Positions 36,886-48,398 are shown, counted from the stretch's first letter. The stretch: 64,000 nt of DNA from Ricordea florida (GCA_949710005.1 OX453276.1:25754346-25818345), one strand, 5' to 3'. Numbers and translations: made by a program. The notes: a model not told the origin generated them from the sequence alone.

Positions 36886-37988
36886 TACAGTCATTCGGAG
36901 GCACTTACAAGTTTCGGGTTTCTGGTAACATTTATATATAACACTATCACAGTTAAGACAAGAAAACACCGTGAAAAAATTACTCACACTTTTTGCGTGA
37001 CATTGTTGGGTGTGCAGAAAATAAAGACGCGGTGTAGTTTGGTTTTACAGAATCAGAATGTTGTTGTAGTTCTTAACGTGTAAAGTCTAACTTTGCAAGT
37101 TAACCAAAATGACGGTGCTTAATCTTGGAAACCGACAAAATTGTTATTCCCGCCGTAAATATTGCGATCACAAAATAACTTACGGGATCCTTTAATAAAG
37201 TTAACGGACCTTTTGAGACACGGGTCCCACTTTCTGAACATTTAATAGAATTAAAACACGCGATACCGGTGCAGTGCTCTACCAACTGAGCTATCAGTTG
37301 CTCAGTCGGTAGCGCACTCAGTTGTTTGAATTGACTGAAGTGTAATTTGTATAGGTAATAGCATGGTTTGTAGTGATATTTGGTATAAATACCATGAGGG
37401 ATATTTCAAAATTGTACGTAATTTCAAGAGCCGTTAGGCGAGTGAAATTTGAGACAATTTTGAAATATCTCGAGTGGTATTTATGCAAAATATCACGTAC
37501 AAATCATGCTATTATTTGTTTATACTACTCCTCGCAAAACGTTTGTAATTTTCACATGTAGGTATTTCAAATTGAGCAGAAATACCACTGCTCTTAGCCA
37601 ATCAAATTACAGAAATTTCTCATGTAGTAGTATAAGGTCTGAAATCACATACGTGATTTCAAATATCGAACGGGCGCGTAGCGCAAGTTCGATTTGAAAT
37701 CACAAGTATGATCCCAGACCAAAATTGCATTACACGAAGTTCGATTATCACTTTATTGCACTCATTTTGAAATCACACAGTTTTTTGTCAATAATACTTA
37801 TTTATTTATCCCCTTCAGGAAGCCCGGTTTTCGAAAATGAGTAGCTTTTAAAAATGATGCGATTTAGAGGAAAAAATAGTGCAATTCGTGAATAAATCAC
37901 AGTGCTATGGGCCAATCAAATTGCAGGGATCACAATGATTTCACAATGGATGTAATAAACGGGTTTATAACATGAATGTTCAACTCAC

Positions 37989-40900
37989 CGGCAAATGGCA
38001 TAGTTACAACCCAGGCCAGTATAACATTCCGAAATAGCGACCAATTGACAAATTCCTTTGAACGCACTCTACCGACCATCACTACAGAGCCAACTTTACA
38101 GTGTGTCGTACTGATGGGAATACCCAGGTTAGACGCGCACAGTACAGTCAGAGCGGAACCAATCTCTATTACAAAACCACTACAAAGGAAACAACACAAA
38201 CCATTAGCATTCGAATACAGTAAAAACCGGCATATAAGAACCCATAATCCTGGGTTTAATTACCTGGGACTAAAGCAGGGTGTTCATTAGGTATCGGAGA
38301 TCGGAGAATTCTCCGGCTACTACGAAGAATTCTCCGGCTACTACGAAGAATTCTCCAGCTAATACGAAGAATTCTCCGGTTACTACAAAGAATTCTCCGG
38401 CCAAATTTAGATGGCCTGAGCTAGTTTTAAATTTAGACGTGAAGCGCTTTCAGAATATTCTCCTGTTAATTTACTCAATTCTCCTGCCACTAAAATTCTT
38501 ATTGAAAGCCCTGCTAAAGGAATCATCCGCCTCGGATGCAGATACGTAAAGTTTTAAAATAATATGCCGGAGTGAATCTCTCAGGAGGGTGATTCGCTCG
38601 TGGCCCGGAAAACATAGTTTGCCGTTTTTCGCTGTTATTATAACCAACCCCTCCCCTAGCAATGTTCATAGCCTCTGTCATCATTGTAGTAGTAGACATG
38701 GCAACAGATTAACTTTGATTGTGGGGGAAGGGTTAACTTTTTTTGCAAAGTGTCTCAACGTTTTTGGGCAGGATTGTAGATTTAAGAACATGTTAGGCTA
38801 AGATTGGCCATTTAGACCCCTTTTACATGAGAACCTGTTTTCGCCTACAATTTTCAGACTGTATCTTCTATTGAGAAATGCAGGTAACCGCCGCCCAGTT
38901 AGCTCAGCTGGTAGAGCGCCAGCCTGTCGAACGGGAGATCGCGAGTTCAAACCTCGGCCGGACCAACACTCAAGGTCTTCAAATAATTGAGGAAAATGTG
39001 CTGCAAATGGTTTGAACGATCTGCTCTGGAAATATGCCAAAGGAACCTATAGGTTTGTTGAAGTCTGCACGTACAGACACAGTAAAAGAATTTCTTAAAA
39101 AAAAATCCAGTAAAGTTACCTAGACGGAGTGATCGGTGTTAGGTCCTCTCCAACAGTCTTTATAACACGCCGTCCCCAGACAAAGAGTCCAATACAGATT
39201 CCAACACCTCCATAAACCAGAATCCAGACAGGAATCATGACTCTCTCTTGGATCATCCCAGACCAGTAAATTACCCACAGTGATATCAACGGACCAATTG
39301 CATTACTGCAAGTTAAACAATACAATGTATTTCCAATCTGTCTGGTTTGACCAAAGCAGCCACAGTATTTGTTAGTAGAGTTCGATCACCAGATTGCAGG
39401 TAGTTTGTAGGTAGTTTGGGCTTGTTACCTCGGTTGCACCCGCATTTCCGAGCATGTCATTACCCCATCGATTCAGTTATTACAAGAGAAAATGAGGAAA
39501 GAAAAGATAACCCCGTCTGATATGATAAGGCGACATAATCTATTTTTAGCCCGGAATCTATTTATATCTCGTTCCATGGCTGCGCGGTTTCCACATGGCG
39601 GATTAAAATTACCACCACGTGATGAGAAGGAAATCAGCCATTGGTCAGTTAAAATAGTTTCCGGATCTAAAAATAGATTCTGTCTCCTTATCATAGTAAG
39701 AGAACCCAGTATGGAAGATACGTTCTCTTACCTCATTTTCTCTTGATTCTGTCCCCTTGTCATAGTAAGAGAACCCAGTATGGAAGATACGTTCTCTTAC
39801 CTCATTTTCCCTTGATTCTATCCCCTTATCATAGTACGAGAACCCAGTATGAAAAATACGTTCTCTTACCTCATTTTCCCCTGATTCTGTCCCCTTATTA
39901 TAGTACGAGAACCCAATATGGAAGATACGTTCTCTTACCTCATTTTCTCTTGGTTATTATAAGAGTACAAACAGAGAAAAAGAGGACGCGTAGTGTTGTC
40001 ATAGACATGGTTACAAGGCTGAGAAAGGCCTTCTGTTTGTGACCTTGCTTGAAAACACGAGAAACGGAAATTGAACCTTGTTTGTTGCTTGTTTGTCACC
40101 ACCTCGATCTAACTTGGTACAGTCCCTAGTCGACTTACATTTATGCGAGAACGAAATGTGTCGACGGGTCCAAATCCACGGAGCGGCACAAGGGAAGGGG
40201 GGACCAAATCAACTAGAGAATTAGGACGGGGAACCGAGAATCATCGGGCTCCAAGTCCACTGGGACACTGAGATTTGCTAGCTTGGTCGCGGCTTTGAAT
40301 CATTGGAGTTGTTTCACGCTAAATCGCAATAGCCCAAAATTGCGTAAATACTGGGACGGCCAAATCTTCAATTGCATTTCTCTCACGATTTCAATTCTAT
40401 ATTTTCTTAATAACTGACGGAAATAGATCAAGACATAACTTACAAGTTACATGTCAATCACTGTAGTGACAGCGAGCGTTACAAACACGCGATTATTGTA
40501 AAGTAAGTCAGTCAGAACTTCCATCGAGAGCGAGAGGGTGAGTTAGAGAGATCGAGCGAGCACGCGAATATTGTGAATCCGGGAGATAAACTATCGAACG
40601 TGATTAAATGTTATGTTAATGGCAATGACTTCATTCCTGACAATTACCTCACATCATTTCCACCATGAGCAAATGCCCCAAACGACGCAGTTAAAATCTG
40701 TAAGATAGCAAACAGTTTCCCGGTCTTCGGTTCATCATGCACTGTCTTACGGGCCTCCATGAGCAATGACATGCCACGGGATCGCGCCCGCTCGACCCGC
40801 ACGTCACGTGGACTAGCCGCGCCGTTTTCTTCCAGAAGTTCCTTAGTGTCATTAGGAGATTCCACATCAAATTGACGGTTCAAATAGGGCGTTTCGGAGC

Positions 40901-42915
40901 CAGGTGGTGGAGGAGGCAGCATTACAGTACCTCTGTCCTCAGGCACAGCATTAATAAGTTCTTCTTTATCTGTTAGGGCTGGACACAAACTTCCCTTTAC
41001 AACATGGTGGTAATCAAACGAGTTGATTAAGTTTAACCACCGTGGGTTGTTAAAGAAGGTGATGTTTCGAGTGTTAGCCTTTTATCAGAACGAAAGAAAC
41101 TATCCCTCTGTGAGGACATTCTACGCAGACAAGGAAAACTGGACTATTACGAAGCGCGAGTTTGGAGTGTGACCGTGGGGGAAAGGGTAAGGAGCGTCTA
41201 TTGTTTTCATCAATTAATCTTGGCAATCAAGAACGCCATGGACAACAATTAAACTGGACTGAAATTAACGTATTCACAGACTAACGCACAAGCTCCCGAT
41301 TTGAAATGAAAGTCCACCGTTTTTGCATTATAAATTATAGCAGTTGAAAACCGAATAGAATTCACAAGCCCAAAATCGCTTTCGGAAGGCCCGCGAATCA
41401 ATTGGACAATATAGAAAACCAGACAGGAACAAATTAAGTCGATTTTATTGAAAAAGACTAAATTTCTTTCGCATTAAAAAACTAAACCGATGGACCTTCA
41501 TAAAAACCCTCTTGAATCAGGAGCTTGGATCGCCTGTGACTAAATGTGGCGTGATTCTCAACTGAAATTATTGCCGAGTACATAGATAATAACAATAGAG
41601 CAATGTACTGAGTTGAACAACGATATTCAATTGATCCAACTTCAAATTCTCCCAACTAAAGTGAAGGGAAGTGTATCACACTCATTAAGAAGAATTACCA
41701 ACTAGATCTTAGGAGTAAAAGGGTTAGGTGTGACCATTTATATTAATAACCTAAGACATTGCACGTATTGAATAACTGTAAGTTGAATGCACCATACCAG
41801 GGAAATCGTTTTCTTCCTTGCTGAATGAGACATGGCTGTCTTCAACCATAGCCTCGACGGCTTTCAAAATTGTTTTCTTCAGGTACGGACAAACAACAAA
41901 ATGGACTAGCAGAGCCGCCACTATGCCACTTCCAAATGATAGGATCAGCACACCATAAAGAGGGATTTTGTTGAAACCTAACACTGCAAGTGAAGATGAT
42001 ACAACCAGTAATGACTATGATTGTTTGTTGAGTTTGATTAACCCGGTTTAGTATAAATACTCAGGCGATTATACAAAATCGCGCGCTCTGATTGGTTCGC
42101 TATCTCGGATTATCAGCCGATAATCGCCTCGACGAACAAAATGGCTGCGTCGGAGCTCCGACGAAGGGCTAAGCTCGAAACGTCAGCACCTCCCTTTTAC
42201 TTTACGGTGGTATAACTTACTTAATCAAGTCGTTTGATTTACCCAATTTCTTGTGTTTACAGTGTGATTGGCTGTGAAGACTCAATTGTTATTGGTCAGG
42301 ACGATCAAGCTTGACATACAGCTACTGAGACTTCCGGGTTCAAACCATTCACAGCTGTAAAGATTATGTAGAATAGCAAACTGAACTTTAAGTAACCACT
42401 AACCACTAACCACTCCACTCAAAACATGGCGGTAAGCGGCCTTTCCGTGCATCAGTATCAACGAACATTTCTCATTCATTTAATAACTCATCTAATTTAT
42501 TCATCCATTCACACACTGCTATGGTTCCACCAATGGCATAGCTCCAAACGTCTCTATATAAATTGCACGTAACCCACAATCCTCTCACTCGGTCCGACGA
42601 AGGACTAACGCTCGAAACGTTAGCACCTCCCTTTTACCTTACGGTGGTATAACTTACTTAATCAACTCGTTTGATTTACCCAGTTTCTTGTGATTTATCA
42701 TCAGTTGCTTTGTATTGAACTAATAAGAAGCCAAGAAGCTTGGTATTATTTCACAACTTTCACTTAGCAGATTTTAGACTGTACTAAGAAACCTTAACAA
42801 CCAAGTAATTGACACTTACTGTGAGATCTTTGTAGAACACGGAGAAAAAATTGACAATAATTGCAAAAGCATAAAAAAATGGCAGGGACTTCAATCCAAC
42901 TTCAAATGAATCAAT
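37989..42915 (-). CDS. Sodium-dependent phosphate transporter (SLC20/PiT), C-terminal part
   Basis: Membrane Na+/phosphate cotransporter. Visible exons in transcript order: 42915-42820 ([21 protein letters not shown]), 41983-41798 ([10 protein letters not shown]), 40978-40648, 39305-39120 and 38179-37989. The second family signature spans the third and fourth exons (FAHGGNDV then SNAIGPL), followed by [24 protein letters not shown] and [19 protein letters not shown] sequence. The last four exons join in phase. The first two do not: 42820 ends in phase 0 while 41983 needs one extra base, so either a small exon is unseen or there is a lesion. The N-terminal half with the first GANDV repeat and the final C-terminal segment are not found. 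A Ngaro-type retroelement begins 200 bp upstream of the first visible exon. A SINE lies in the intron between the last two exons. Confidence 0.88.
38277..38520. mobile_element. GAATTC-minisatellite element, copy 3 (about five units, reverse orientation)
   Basis: Reverse-complement copy of the elements at 10.9 and 14.1 kb, with about five 21-bp units (GGCTACTACGAAGAATTCTCC) and the flank GATGGCCTGAGCTAGTTTTA. In an SLC20 intron. Confidence 0.8.
38890..39060 (+). mobile_element. tRNA-derived SINE in an SLC20 intron
   Basis: A box TAGCTCAGCTGGTAGAGC near 38900 and B box GAGTTCAAACC at 38943-38953, followed by a body with CTCGGCCGGACCAACACTC similar to the SINE at 17.4-17.9 kb. Same family, opposite strand. 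Confidence 0.7.
39490..39955. repeat. Dispersed repeat with four ~67-bp tandem units
   Basis: A left block related to 12054-12320 is followed by four tandem units each containing GAGAACCCAGTATGGAAGAT and CGTTCTCTTACCTCATTTTC. Each half-unit is also an imperfect inverted pair. Non-coding. Confidence 0.7.
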
Positions 42916-43015
42916 CTGCAACACAACAAAGTAGACAACTTAAAGAAATATTGGGGACTAAAATGAACTTGACGTGAAAGTATAATGTAAATTATTGACC
43001 AATTTTCTATGCATA

Positions 43016-43114
43016 TCAATGAAGTGCCTCTTACATGATACATTATCTAAAGTATTTTGTCTTAAATTTTACTTTCTTTGCTTTCAGGAGGAGATATCAG
43101 GAGAAGCAGAACAG
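43016..43114. repeat. Left 99-bp host copy flanking the YR retroelement
   Basis: Starts TCAATGAAGTGCCTCTTACA and ends GGAGAAGCAGAACAG. It matches 49241-49339 over its whole length with about ten differences. It ends with a splice-acceptor-like pyrimidine tract and AG. See the finding on the duplication. Confidence 0.85.
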
Positions 43115-43304
43115 TTGCAGTTGCTCTTGAGTTGTTCTCATCCAATCTTCGAGTTTTCGATCTTTCGTCAACGTTCGTTTTTGAGTCCCTGGCAAACCAG
43201 TTGACGCGTATTTACTTGGTCTTCGTCGTTGCTATCGGTAATCGCGCACGATGTGTCTTGTTCGTGTTCGCTCTTTTTTCCCGCGCTTCGTTCAGTCGCC
43301 GATC

Positions 43305-43835
43305 ATGGTGAACCCTCGCTCCACTAACAACAGCTTGGCCTCCACTTTATTCCCTTCGACATCAGCAGCTTCACAGTCGTCTACTACCACTACAACTACC
43401 AGCACTCCAGCAATCTCGCTGCCGGTTGACGCGATCGCCGAGGCCGTGGAGCGAGCTGTCGGAAATGCCTTACCTGGTGTTCTTGCTGCATTGCAAACAG
43501 GTTCTTCCCCCTCGGCTTCATCATCTTTGGCGGTTTCATCTCCAGTTGCACAGGCGTTCAGTGGTACGGCGGTTGCTACTGGACCCTCTGGTCCTTCGAC
43601 TGGGAGCGTGGATACATCTACATCTTCAGGTAGGCTGACCTTTCCCTCCTTTGTTGATACGTTCACTCCTGTCTCCGCCATCTCGGCTCCGTTGTCGTCC
43701 CCACAGACCAGTTTAGTACCGTCTTCAATACCCCTCGATCTCACTTCAAGCCGTACTGACTCCTCCACGGGTTTGTTACCGGCGAACCTTTCTCAGACGG
43801 ATGATCAATTTGCTCTGTGCATTCCGCCGGGATGA
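43305..43835 (+). pseudogene. Gag-like frame of the YR retroelement, N-terminal part
   Basis: An ATG at 43305 opens about 176 codons rich in Ser/Thr/Pro, with an AIAEAVERAVGNALPGVL helix at its centre, as seen in the first ORF of Ngaro-like elements. The rest of the usual gag and the reverse transcriptase are missing; the frame passes straight to a stop at the junction with the RNase H remnant. Codon use shows high Ser/Thr variety, typical of a retroelement. Identification rests on context more than on sequence. Confidence 0.55.
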
Positions 43836-44311
43836 CCACCCCATCCGACTTAATCTAGAGTTCCGTCTAGACCTGGCTAAGTGGCAGGACCTCTTTCGGA
43901 CCTGGGATGGCCTTAGCTTTTTCTTGACACCTAAATGGGCTCCCATTCCAGATTTTCATGTTTCATCGGACGCAGAGGGCTCCCTAGGCTATGGTGCAAT
44001 CTTCCAGGGCCACTGGTTCTATGGCTCGTGGTCAGAATCTCAACGTCCCCTCTCAATCGCTTACAAGGAGCTGTTCCCATTGGTTCTGCCAGCGTATCTT
44101 TGGGGCCATTCATGGGTCTCCAAGCGGGTAGAGTTTTTGTCTGACAACGAATCCGTCGTGGCGATTCTCAAGTATGGAACATCGAAGGACCCCAACATTA
44201 TGGTCTTACTGCGCTACCTCTCCCTACTGGCTGTTCGCTACTCCTTCTCCTTCACCTCATCCCCTGTGCAAGGCAAGGCTAACGTACCCTATAGCTGATG
44301 CCCTTTCCCGA
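43801..44311 (+). pseudogene. RNase H domain remnant of the YR retroelement
   Basis: An open frame with the DIRS-type RNase H motifs: HVSSDAEGSLGYGAIFQ, SIAYKELFPLVL, FLSDNESVVAIL, GTSKDPNIMVLLRYL and, after a one-base shift, ADALSRF. The domain is cut at about 44311 by the LINE and resumes at 47146 with QRFRQLAPYVYADSRATLVP before a stop at 47238. This is direct proof of insertion into a once-continuous frame. Confidence 0.85.
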
Positions 44312-47136
44312 TTTCTCCCGAAATTTCGGGAATATCTGATACTGGACTCCATCAACTCTGGGTGAAGATACAAGTACGAAATTTAAAGTCATTTCTTGTT
44401 TGCACGACCTACCGGCCTCCTGGAACGCCAACTACGTCGCTTGATACCGACCTTGGTGCAAGCCTAATCTCCGCATCCCTCCTGAATAAACCGATCTACA
44501 TACTTGGGGACATGAACTGTAACTTGCTGCAGCCCGACCTCGCCGATTCCCAAGCATTTACGAACTTCTGTCATACATTCAACTTAAACCAGGTGATTAC
44601 TCAGCCAACACGTATAACGGATTCCACCGAAGCCTTATTAGATATAATCCTCGTCTCAAACGCGAAGCAAGTCACCGAAGCTAAAGTTCTATCATCATCA
44701 ATAAGTGATCATGATCTTGTTTATGTTACGGTGAGGCTGAAAAAGCAGCGAATTCCACCTACGTTTGTGACCACCAGGAGTTTTAAAAATTACTCCTCAG
44801 AGAGTTTTTATAACGACATCACATGTGCACCTTGGTCAGTTCTGGAAACCTTCGATGATCCTGACGATAAACTTTACGCCTTTAATTTATTGTTTAACGA
44901 AATTCTGGATAAACACGCACCATTGAAAACCATTCGCCTGCGAGGACGACCGAATCCCTATATTACCGACGAGATTCGCGACCTAATGGCAACAAGAGAT
45001 GACTGGAAGCGTGAGTTCAAACAAACTAAAGATCCACTGGCTTGGTCTAGCTACAAGAGCTTTTGCCGAGAGGTAAAGCGGAAAATTCGCTTAGCTGAAA
45101 AGGAATTTATGGCACAACAAATCAAAGATAACAGAAACAACACCAATATCATGTGGAAAGCAATTCGCGGCTGTATTCCTAAAAAATCTGCTTCCCAGAG
45201 ATTCTTTTCAAAGGATGTAAATACTGTGGCCAACGAGTTTAATAATTTCTTCGTAAACATCGGTAACAGTACAATTCAGAAAATCAGCACCTTGGCAGAG
45301 CAATTCCAGTGTGAAGCACATGATTTCTCGTTTGTCCCTCGGGAGTATCCAGCGTCTGAACAGTTTGTTTTCGATGCTAATGCGAACATCAACCAAGTAC
45401 AAAAGATTATCAAATCTATGGCACCAAATAAGTCCCCTGGAATAGATAAAATTCCACTTCGCGTTATTAAAGACTGCCTTCCTGCCATCCTGCCTTTAAT
45501 TACATCGATTATTAACGCCACCTTTCTTTCTGCTCAATTTCCCAACGCCTGGAAAATTGCGGAAGTAGTACCTATCTTGAAGGATGGTGACCAGGAAATT
45601 CCTAACAATTACAGGCCTATTTCACTGTTACCCATGCTCTCAAAGATTTGCGAGAGAGTCGCCCATGATCAGCTGACATCCTATTTAATAGCAAACCAAC
45701 GCTTGTCACCTAAGCAGTGCGGCAATAAAAAGTGGAATTCTACTGAGACTTCTGTCTTACAAACGACTGATGCCATCCTTGAAGCCATAGATAAGAAACA
45801 GCTAACTGCCACTGTGCTACTCGACATGAGCAAAGCCTTTGATAGTGTAGACCATGAAATCCTTATGACCAAGCTTCAGGACATTGGATTGTCACCTATC
45901 GCTACCAAATGGTTTCGTAGCTATCTTCAGTCGCGCTACCAAGTTGTTAAAATTCATAATGCTGTCTCAGATCAACTTCCTATGACTTGTGGAGTGCCAC
46001 AAGGAAGCATTTTGGGACCGTTGCTCTTTAGTATCTACACTAATGATCTTCCGAGTATTCCGCGTCACAGCTCCCCCCAGTGCTACGTAGATGATACTAA
46101 ACTGATACTGAATTTTAACATACAGGACCAGCCTTGCGCGATTGCTAAATTAAATGAAGACTTATGCAGAATTAGTAACTGGACCTTTAGAAATCAACTT
46201 CTTATAAACCCCTGTAAAACAATGTTAGTTATTTTCGGCAGCAGAGCGATGGTAGGCAGAGTAGAGGATTTTCGCCTAACTTTATTAGGGAAGGAAATTA
46301 CACCAGCTGCCTTTGCTAAGGACTTGGGAGTCATCCTGGATCCATGCTTGACGTATAATGACCATATAGCTTCTACTGTGTCCAGTTGCATGGCGCGCCT
46401 AGGCCAGATTAACCGAGTTAAACATGCCTTTGACACAACTACCTTAACTACTATAATAAATGCCTTAGTATTTAACAAGCTATATTATTGTTGTAATGTT
46501 TGGAGCAACACCTCAGAGCACAACCTGAGTAGGATTCAAGCTGTTCAAAATTTCGCGGCCCGTATCATCAGCAATTCAAGGAAATATGACCACATTTCCC
46601 CTATCCTTAAAGATCTTAAGTGGCTATCTGTAAGAATGCAGCTGCACTATTATCGCCATGCAATAATGGCCTTTAAATGCATGGCGGGGTGCGCACCAGA
46701 CTCATTGTTTTCTAAATACACTCAAAGAGTAACCATCACCAAGCGAACGACGAGGAACTCACAGATGCTTAATATCCCCTTGTATAAGACCGCCACTGGA
46801 CAAAGATCTTTCTATTTCAGGACAGTTAAACTCTGGAACTCATTGGACTCTACTCTTAAGTTGAAACCGACACTAAAGGACTTCAAACGTTGCCTGAAGA
46901 AGAGTCTTCTCTCAAACTTTTTAGGAACTTAATTGCTTTACCTTTGTTATTTTTATTTTATTTTACCTTGTTAATTTTAATTACATATTAGTTAATTAAT
47001 TAATTTTTGATAAGTTACTGTTTACTTGTAAATTAGTTTTAAATTATCTAAATTATTTAATTGTACTTAGTTTTAACCAGCTCTTTGTTCTGAAAAGCCC
47101 TTTTGGGACGAATAAAGTACGTATGTATGTATGTAT
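44312..47136 (+). mobile_element. L2/CR1-like LINE, 5'-truncated, nested in the YR retroelement
   Basis: Begins inside the endonuclease domain and runs through the complete reverse transcriptase and C-terminal domain to a 3' untranslated region with AATAAAGTAC and a (GTAT)4 tail at about 47119-47134. Ending in a short tandem repeat instead of poly(A) is typical of CR1/L2 clades. A short ATTT-type target duplication may exist but is not clear. Confidence 0.88.
44362..46932 (+). CDS. LINE ORF2: endonuclease C-terminus, reverse transcriptase, C-terminal domain
   Basis: One uninterrupted frame of about 850 codons; it is open back to 44299, so the first codon here (GTG) is only a convention and the true start was lost by truncation. 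The APE-type endonuclease end shows LGDMNCNLL, SDHDLVYVTV and TYRPPG. Reverse transcriptase motifs: NNYRPISLLP, LLDMSKAFDSVDHEIL, GVPQGSILGPLLF and the catalytic YVDD at residues 575-578, where YADD is more usual. The C-terminus has WNSLDSTLK and FKRCLKKSLLSNF. The absence of stops over 2.6 kb shows the insertion is recent. Confidence 0.92.
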   Translation: MKIQVRNLKSFLVCTTYRPPGTPTTSLDTDLGASLISASLLNKPIYILGDMNCNLLQPDLADSQAFTNFCHTFNLNQVITQPTRITDSTEALLDIILVSNAKQVTEAKVLSSSISDHDLVYVTVRLKKQRIPPTFVTTRSFKNYSSESFYNDITCAPWSVLETFDDPDDKLYAFNLLFNEILDKHAPLKTIRLRGRPNPYITDEIRDLMATRDDWKREFKQTKDPLAWSSYKSFCREVKRKIRLAEKEFMAQQIKDNRNNTNIMWKAIRGCIPKKSASQRFFSKDVNTVANEFNNFFVNIGNSTIQKISTLAEQFQCEAHDFSFVPREYPASEQFVFDANANINQVQKIIKSMAPNKSPGIDKIPLRVIKDCLPAILPLITSIINATFLSAQFPNAWKIAEVVPILKDGDQEIPNNYRPISLLPMLSKICERVAHDQLTSYLIANQRLSPKQCGNKKWNSTETSVLQTTDAILEAIDKKQLTATVLLDMSKAFDSVDHEILMTKLQDIGLSPIATKWFRSYLQSRYQVVKIHNAVSDQLPMTCGVPQGSILGPLLFSIYTNDLPSIPRHSSPQCYVDDTKLILNFNIQDQPCAIAKLNEDLCRISNWTFRNQLLINPCKTMLVIFGSRAMVGRVEDFRLTLLGKEITPAAFAKDLGVILDPCLTYNDHIASTVSSCMARLGQINRVKHAFDTTTLTTIINALVFNKLYYCCNVWSNTSEHNLSRIQAVQNFAARIISNSRKYDHISPILKDLKWLSVRMQLHYYRHAIMAFKCMAGCAPDSLFSKYTQRVTITKRTTRNSQMLNIPLYKTATGQRSFYFRTVKLWNSLDSTLKLKPTLKDFKRCLKKSLLSNFLGT

Positions 47137-47371
47137 TTAATTTTCAGCGCTTCAGGCAGCTGGCTCCTTATGTATATGCAGACTCACGTGCAACCCTGGT
47201 CCCCTCTACACTCCTGGCCGATCTTCAGGTAGTCTGACAGAAAAATGCCAAAGGTACTTGTTTCATGGTTTGGCCCCATCTACTCGCCGCGTCTATTTAT
47301 CAGCACAACGTAGGCAAGATGGCTGCTTGGGTCTTCAGGACTCCGTTCCTCCAGCAGACGAGTAAACACTT

Positions 47372-48127
47372 ATGCGTTTTTGCACCTCAGTAGTATTGGC
47401 GGACAACTTGAATCATGCGTCAATAAAAGTTTACCTGTCAGCCGTGCGTTCCCTGTATATAGACAATGGTTTGCCAGACCCACTGTCCAACTGCCTTCAA
47501 CTACAGCGTCTCCTACAGGGTGTCAAACGAGTGCAAAGTTCTTTCAAGTCAACACGCATGCCAATCACAATTGATGTCACGCGAATTATCCACCAGGCCT
47601 TGGATTTTAGTGACAAGGACCATGTTATGCTTTGGGCAGCATGTTATCTAGGTTTCTTCGGCTTTCTGCGGGCAGGTGAATTCACAGTTAACTCAGGCTT
47701 CAATCCAGCTACTCATATGGTTGTCAGTGATCTTCAAGTGGATTCGTTAGCGGACCCTACATGCCTACAAGTCCACATAAAATGCTCTAAGACTGATCCC
47801 TTCCGTAAGGGCTGTGATATCTATGTGGGGAGGGGGGACTCCATGATTTGCCCCTTGGCAGCAGTTTGTCAGTATCTTAAGATCCGGGGGTCCACCAGAG
47901 GTCCGTTGTTTTTGTTTCACAATGGCCATCCTCTCTCGCGGTCTAAGTTGTCCTCACTGGTGCAGTCCATACTCCATTCAGCTAGCTTGTCAGGGTCGTA
48001 CTCTGGACACAGCTTTCGGATTGGTGCAGCTACAACTGCTGCATCTCGGGGAGTCCCAGATCACCTCATCAAAACTTTGGGTCGGTGGGCAAGTGATGCG
48101 TACCAGGTGACAAATCTATTGCTTTGA
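47372..48127 (+). pseudogene. Tyrosine recombinase remnant of the YR retroelement
   Basis: Phage-integrase-fold protein of Ngaro/DIRS elements. Visible: SIKVYLSAVRSLYIDNGLP (core-binding domain), GFFGFLRAGEF (catalytic Arg), GHSFRIGAATTAA (HxxR box) and LGRWASDAYQ. After this the family has a block with the nucleophilic Tyr (YIRT-like). Here the frame instead runs VTNLLL to a TGA at 48125, and the in-frame sequence beyond has LIQTV where YIRT is expected. Upstream, LFHGLAPSTRRVYLSAQRR (about 47263-47319) is in the same frame but separated by a TAA at 47362. Inactive. Confidence 0.85.
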
Positions 48128-48257
48128 CAGGTATGTCTTATACAGACTGTTACTAGGGGTTGGATGCCTCAGGATTGGCTGGTTGGGGGGCTGTGTCTGT
48201 TAGCCACGAGCCCCCATTGCTCCGATTTGGGATTGCAACTCGGAGGTCCCTTCGGCT

Positions 48258-48398
48258 GGGTGTGGGGGTGCTCGTGGCTGGGAAGGCGGGCAGTGCCTGC
48301 CGGCTGGGCGGTCTTCTTAGGGTGGGCGGTTTGGGCAGTCATTCAGGCCCATAGTCTCCTGGGGCACCTAACCTCCATTTTGCGACGAGTGTTGTTAA
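48258..48398 (+). repeat. B1 split direct repeat
   Basis: 141 bp starting GGGTGTGGGGGTGCTCGTGG and ending CGACGAGTGTTGTTAA. About 97% identical to B2. Confidence 0.9.

Larger units (their letters stand above)
33578..37988. other. Intergenic region between amine oxidase and SLC20, no gene recognised
   Basis: The two genes are convergent here. I find MITEs at 34056-34431 and 36774-36877, and an isolated tRNA-like A box at 37287-37265 on the minus strand. Related inverted segments (GATTCGGCATATGAAAAG-like) lie near 35750 and 36100. A minus-strand open frame at 37194-37100 has a hydrophobic stretch FVIAIFTAGITIL. It could be the missing last SLC20 exon, but the splice phase does not fit, so I do not call it. 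Confidence 0.5.

Noticed and set aside
37100..37194. Candidate last exon of SLC20 with FVIAIFTAGITIL
   Set aside because: The hydrophobic pattern is attractive, but the acceptor gives the wrong phase for the exon ending at 37989.
43292..43768. 158-codon minus-strand frame
   Set aside because: Antisense of the gag-like frame; its Glu/Val-rich composition mirrors the Ser/Thr codons of the sense strand.
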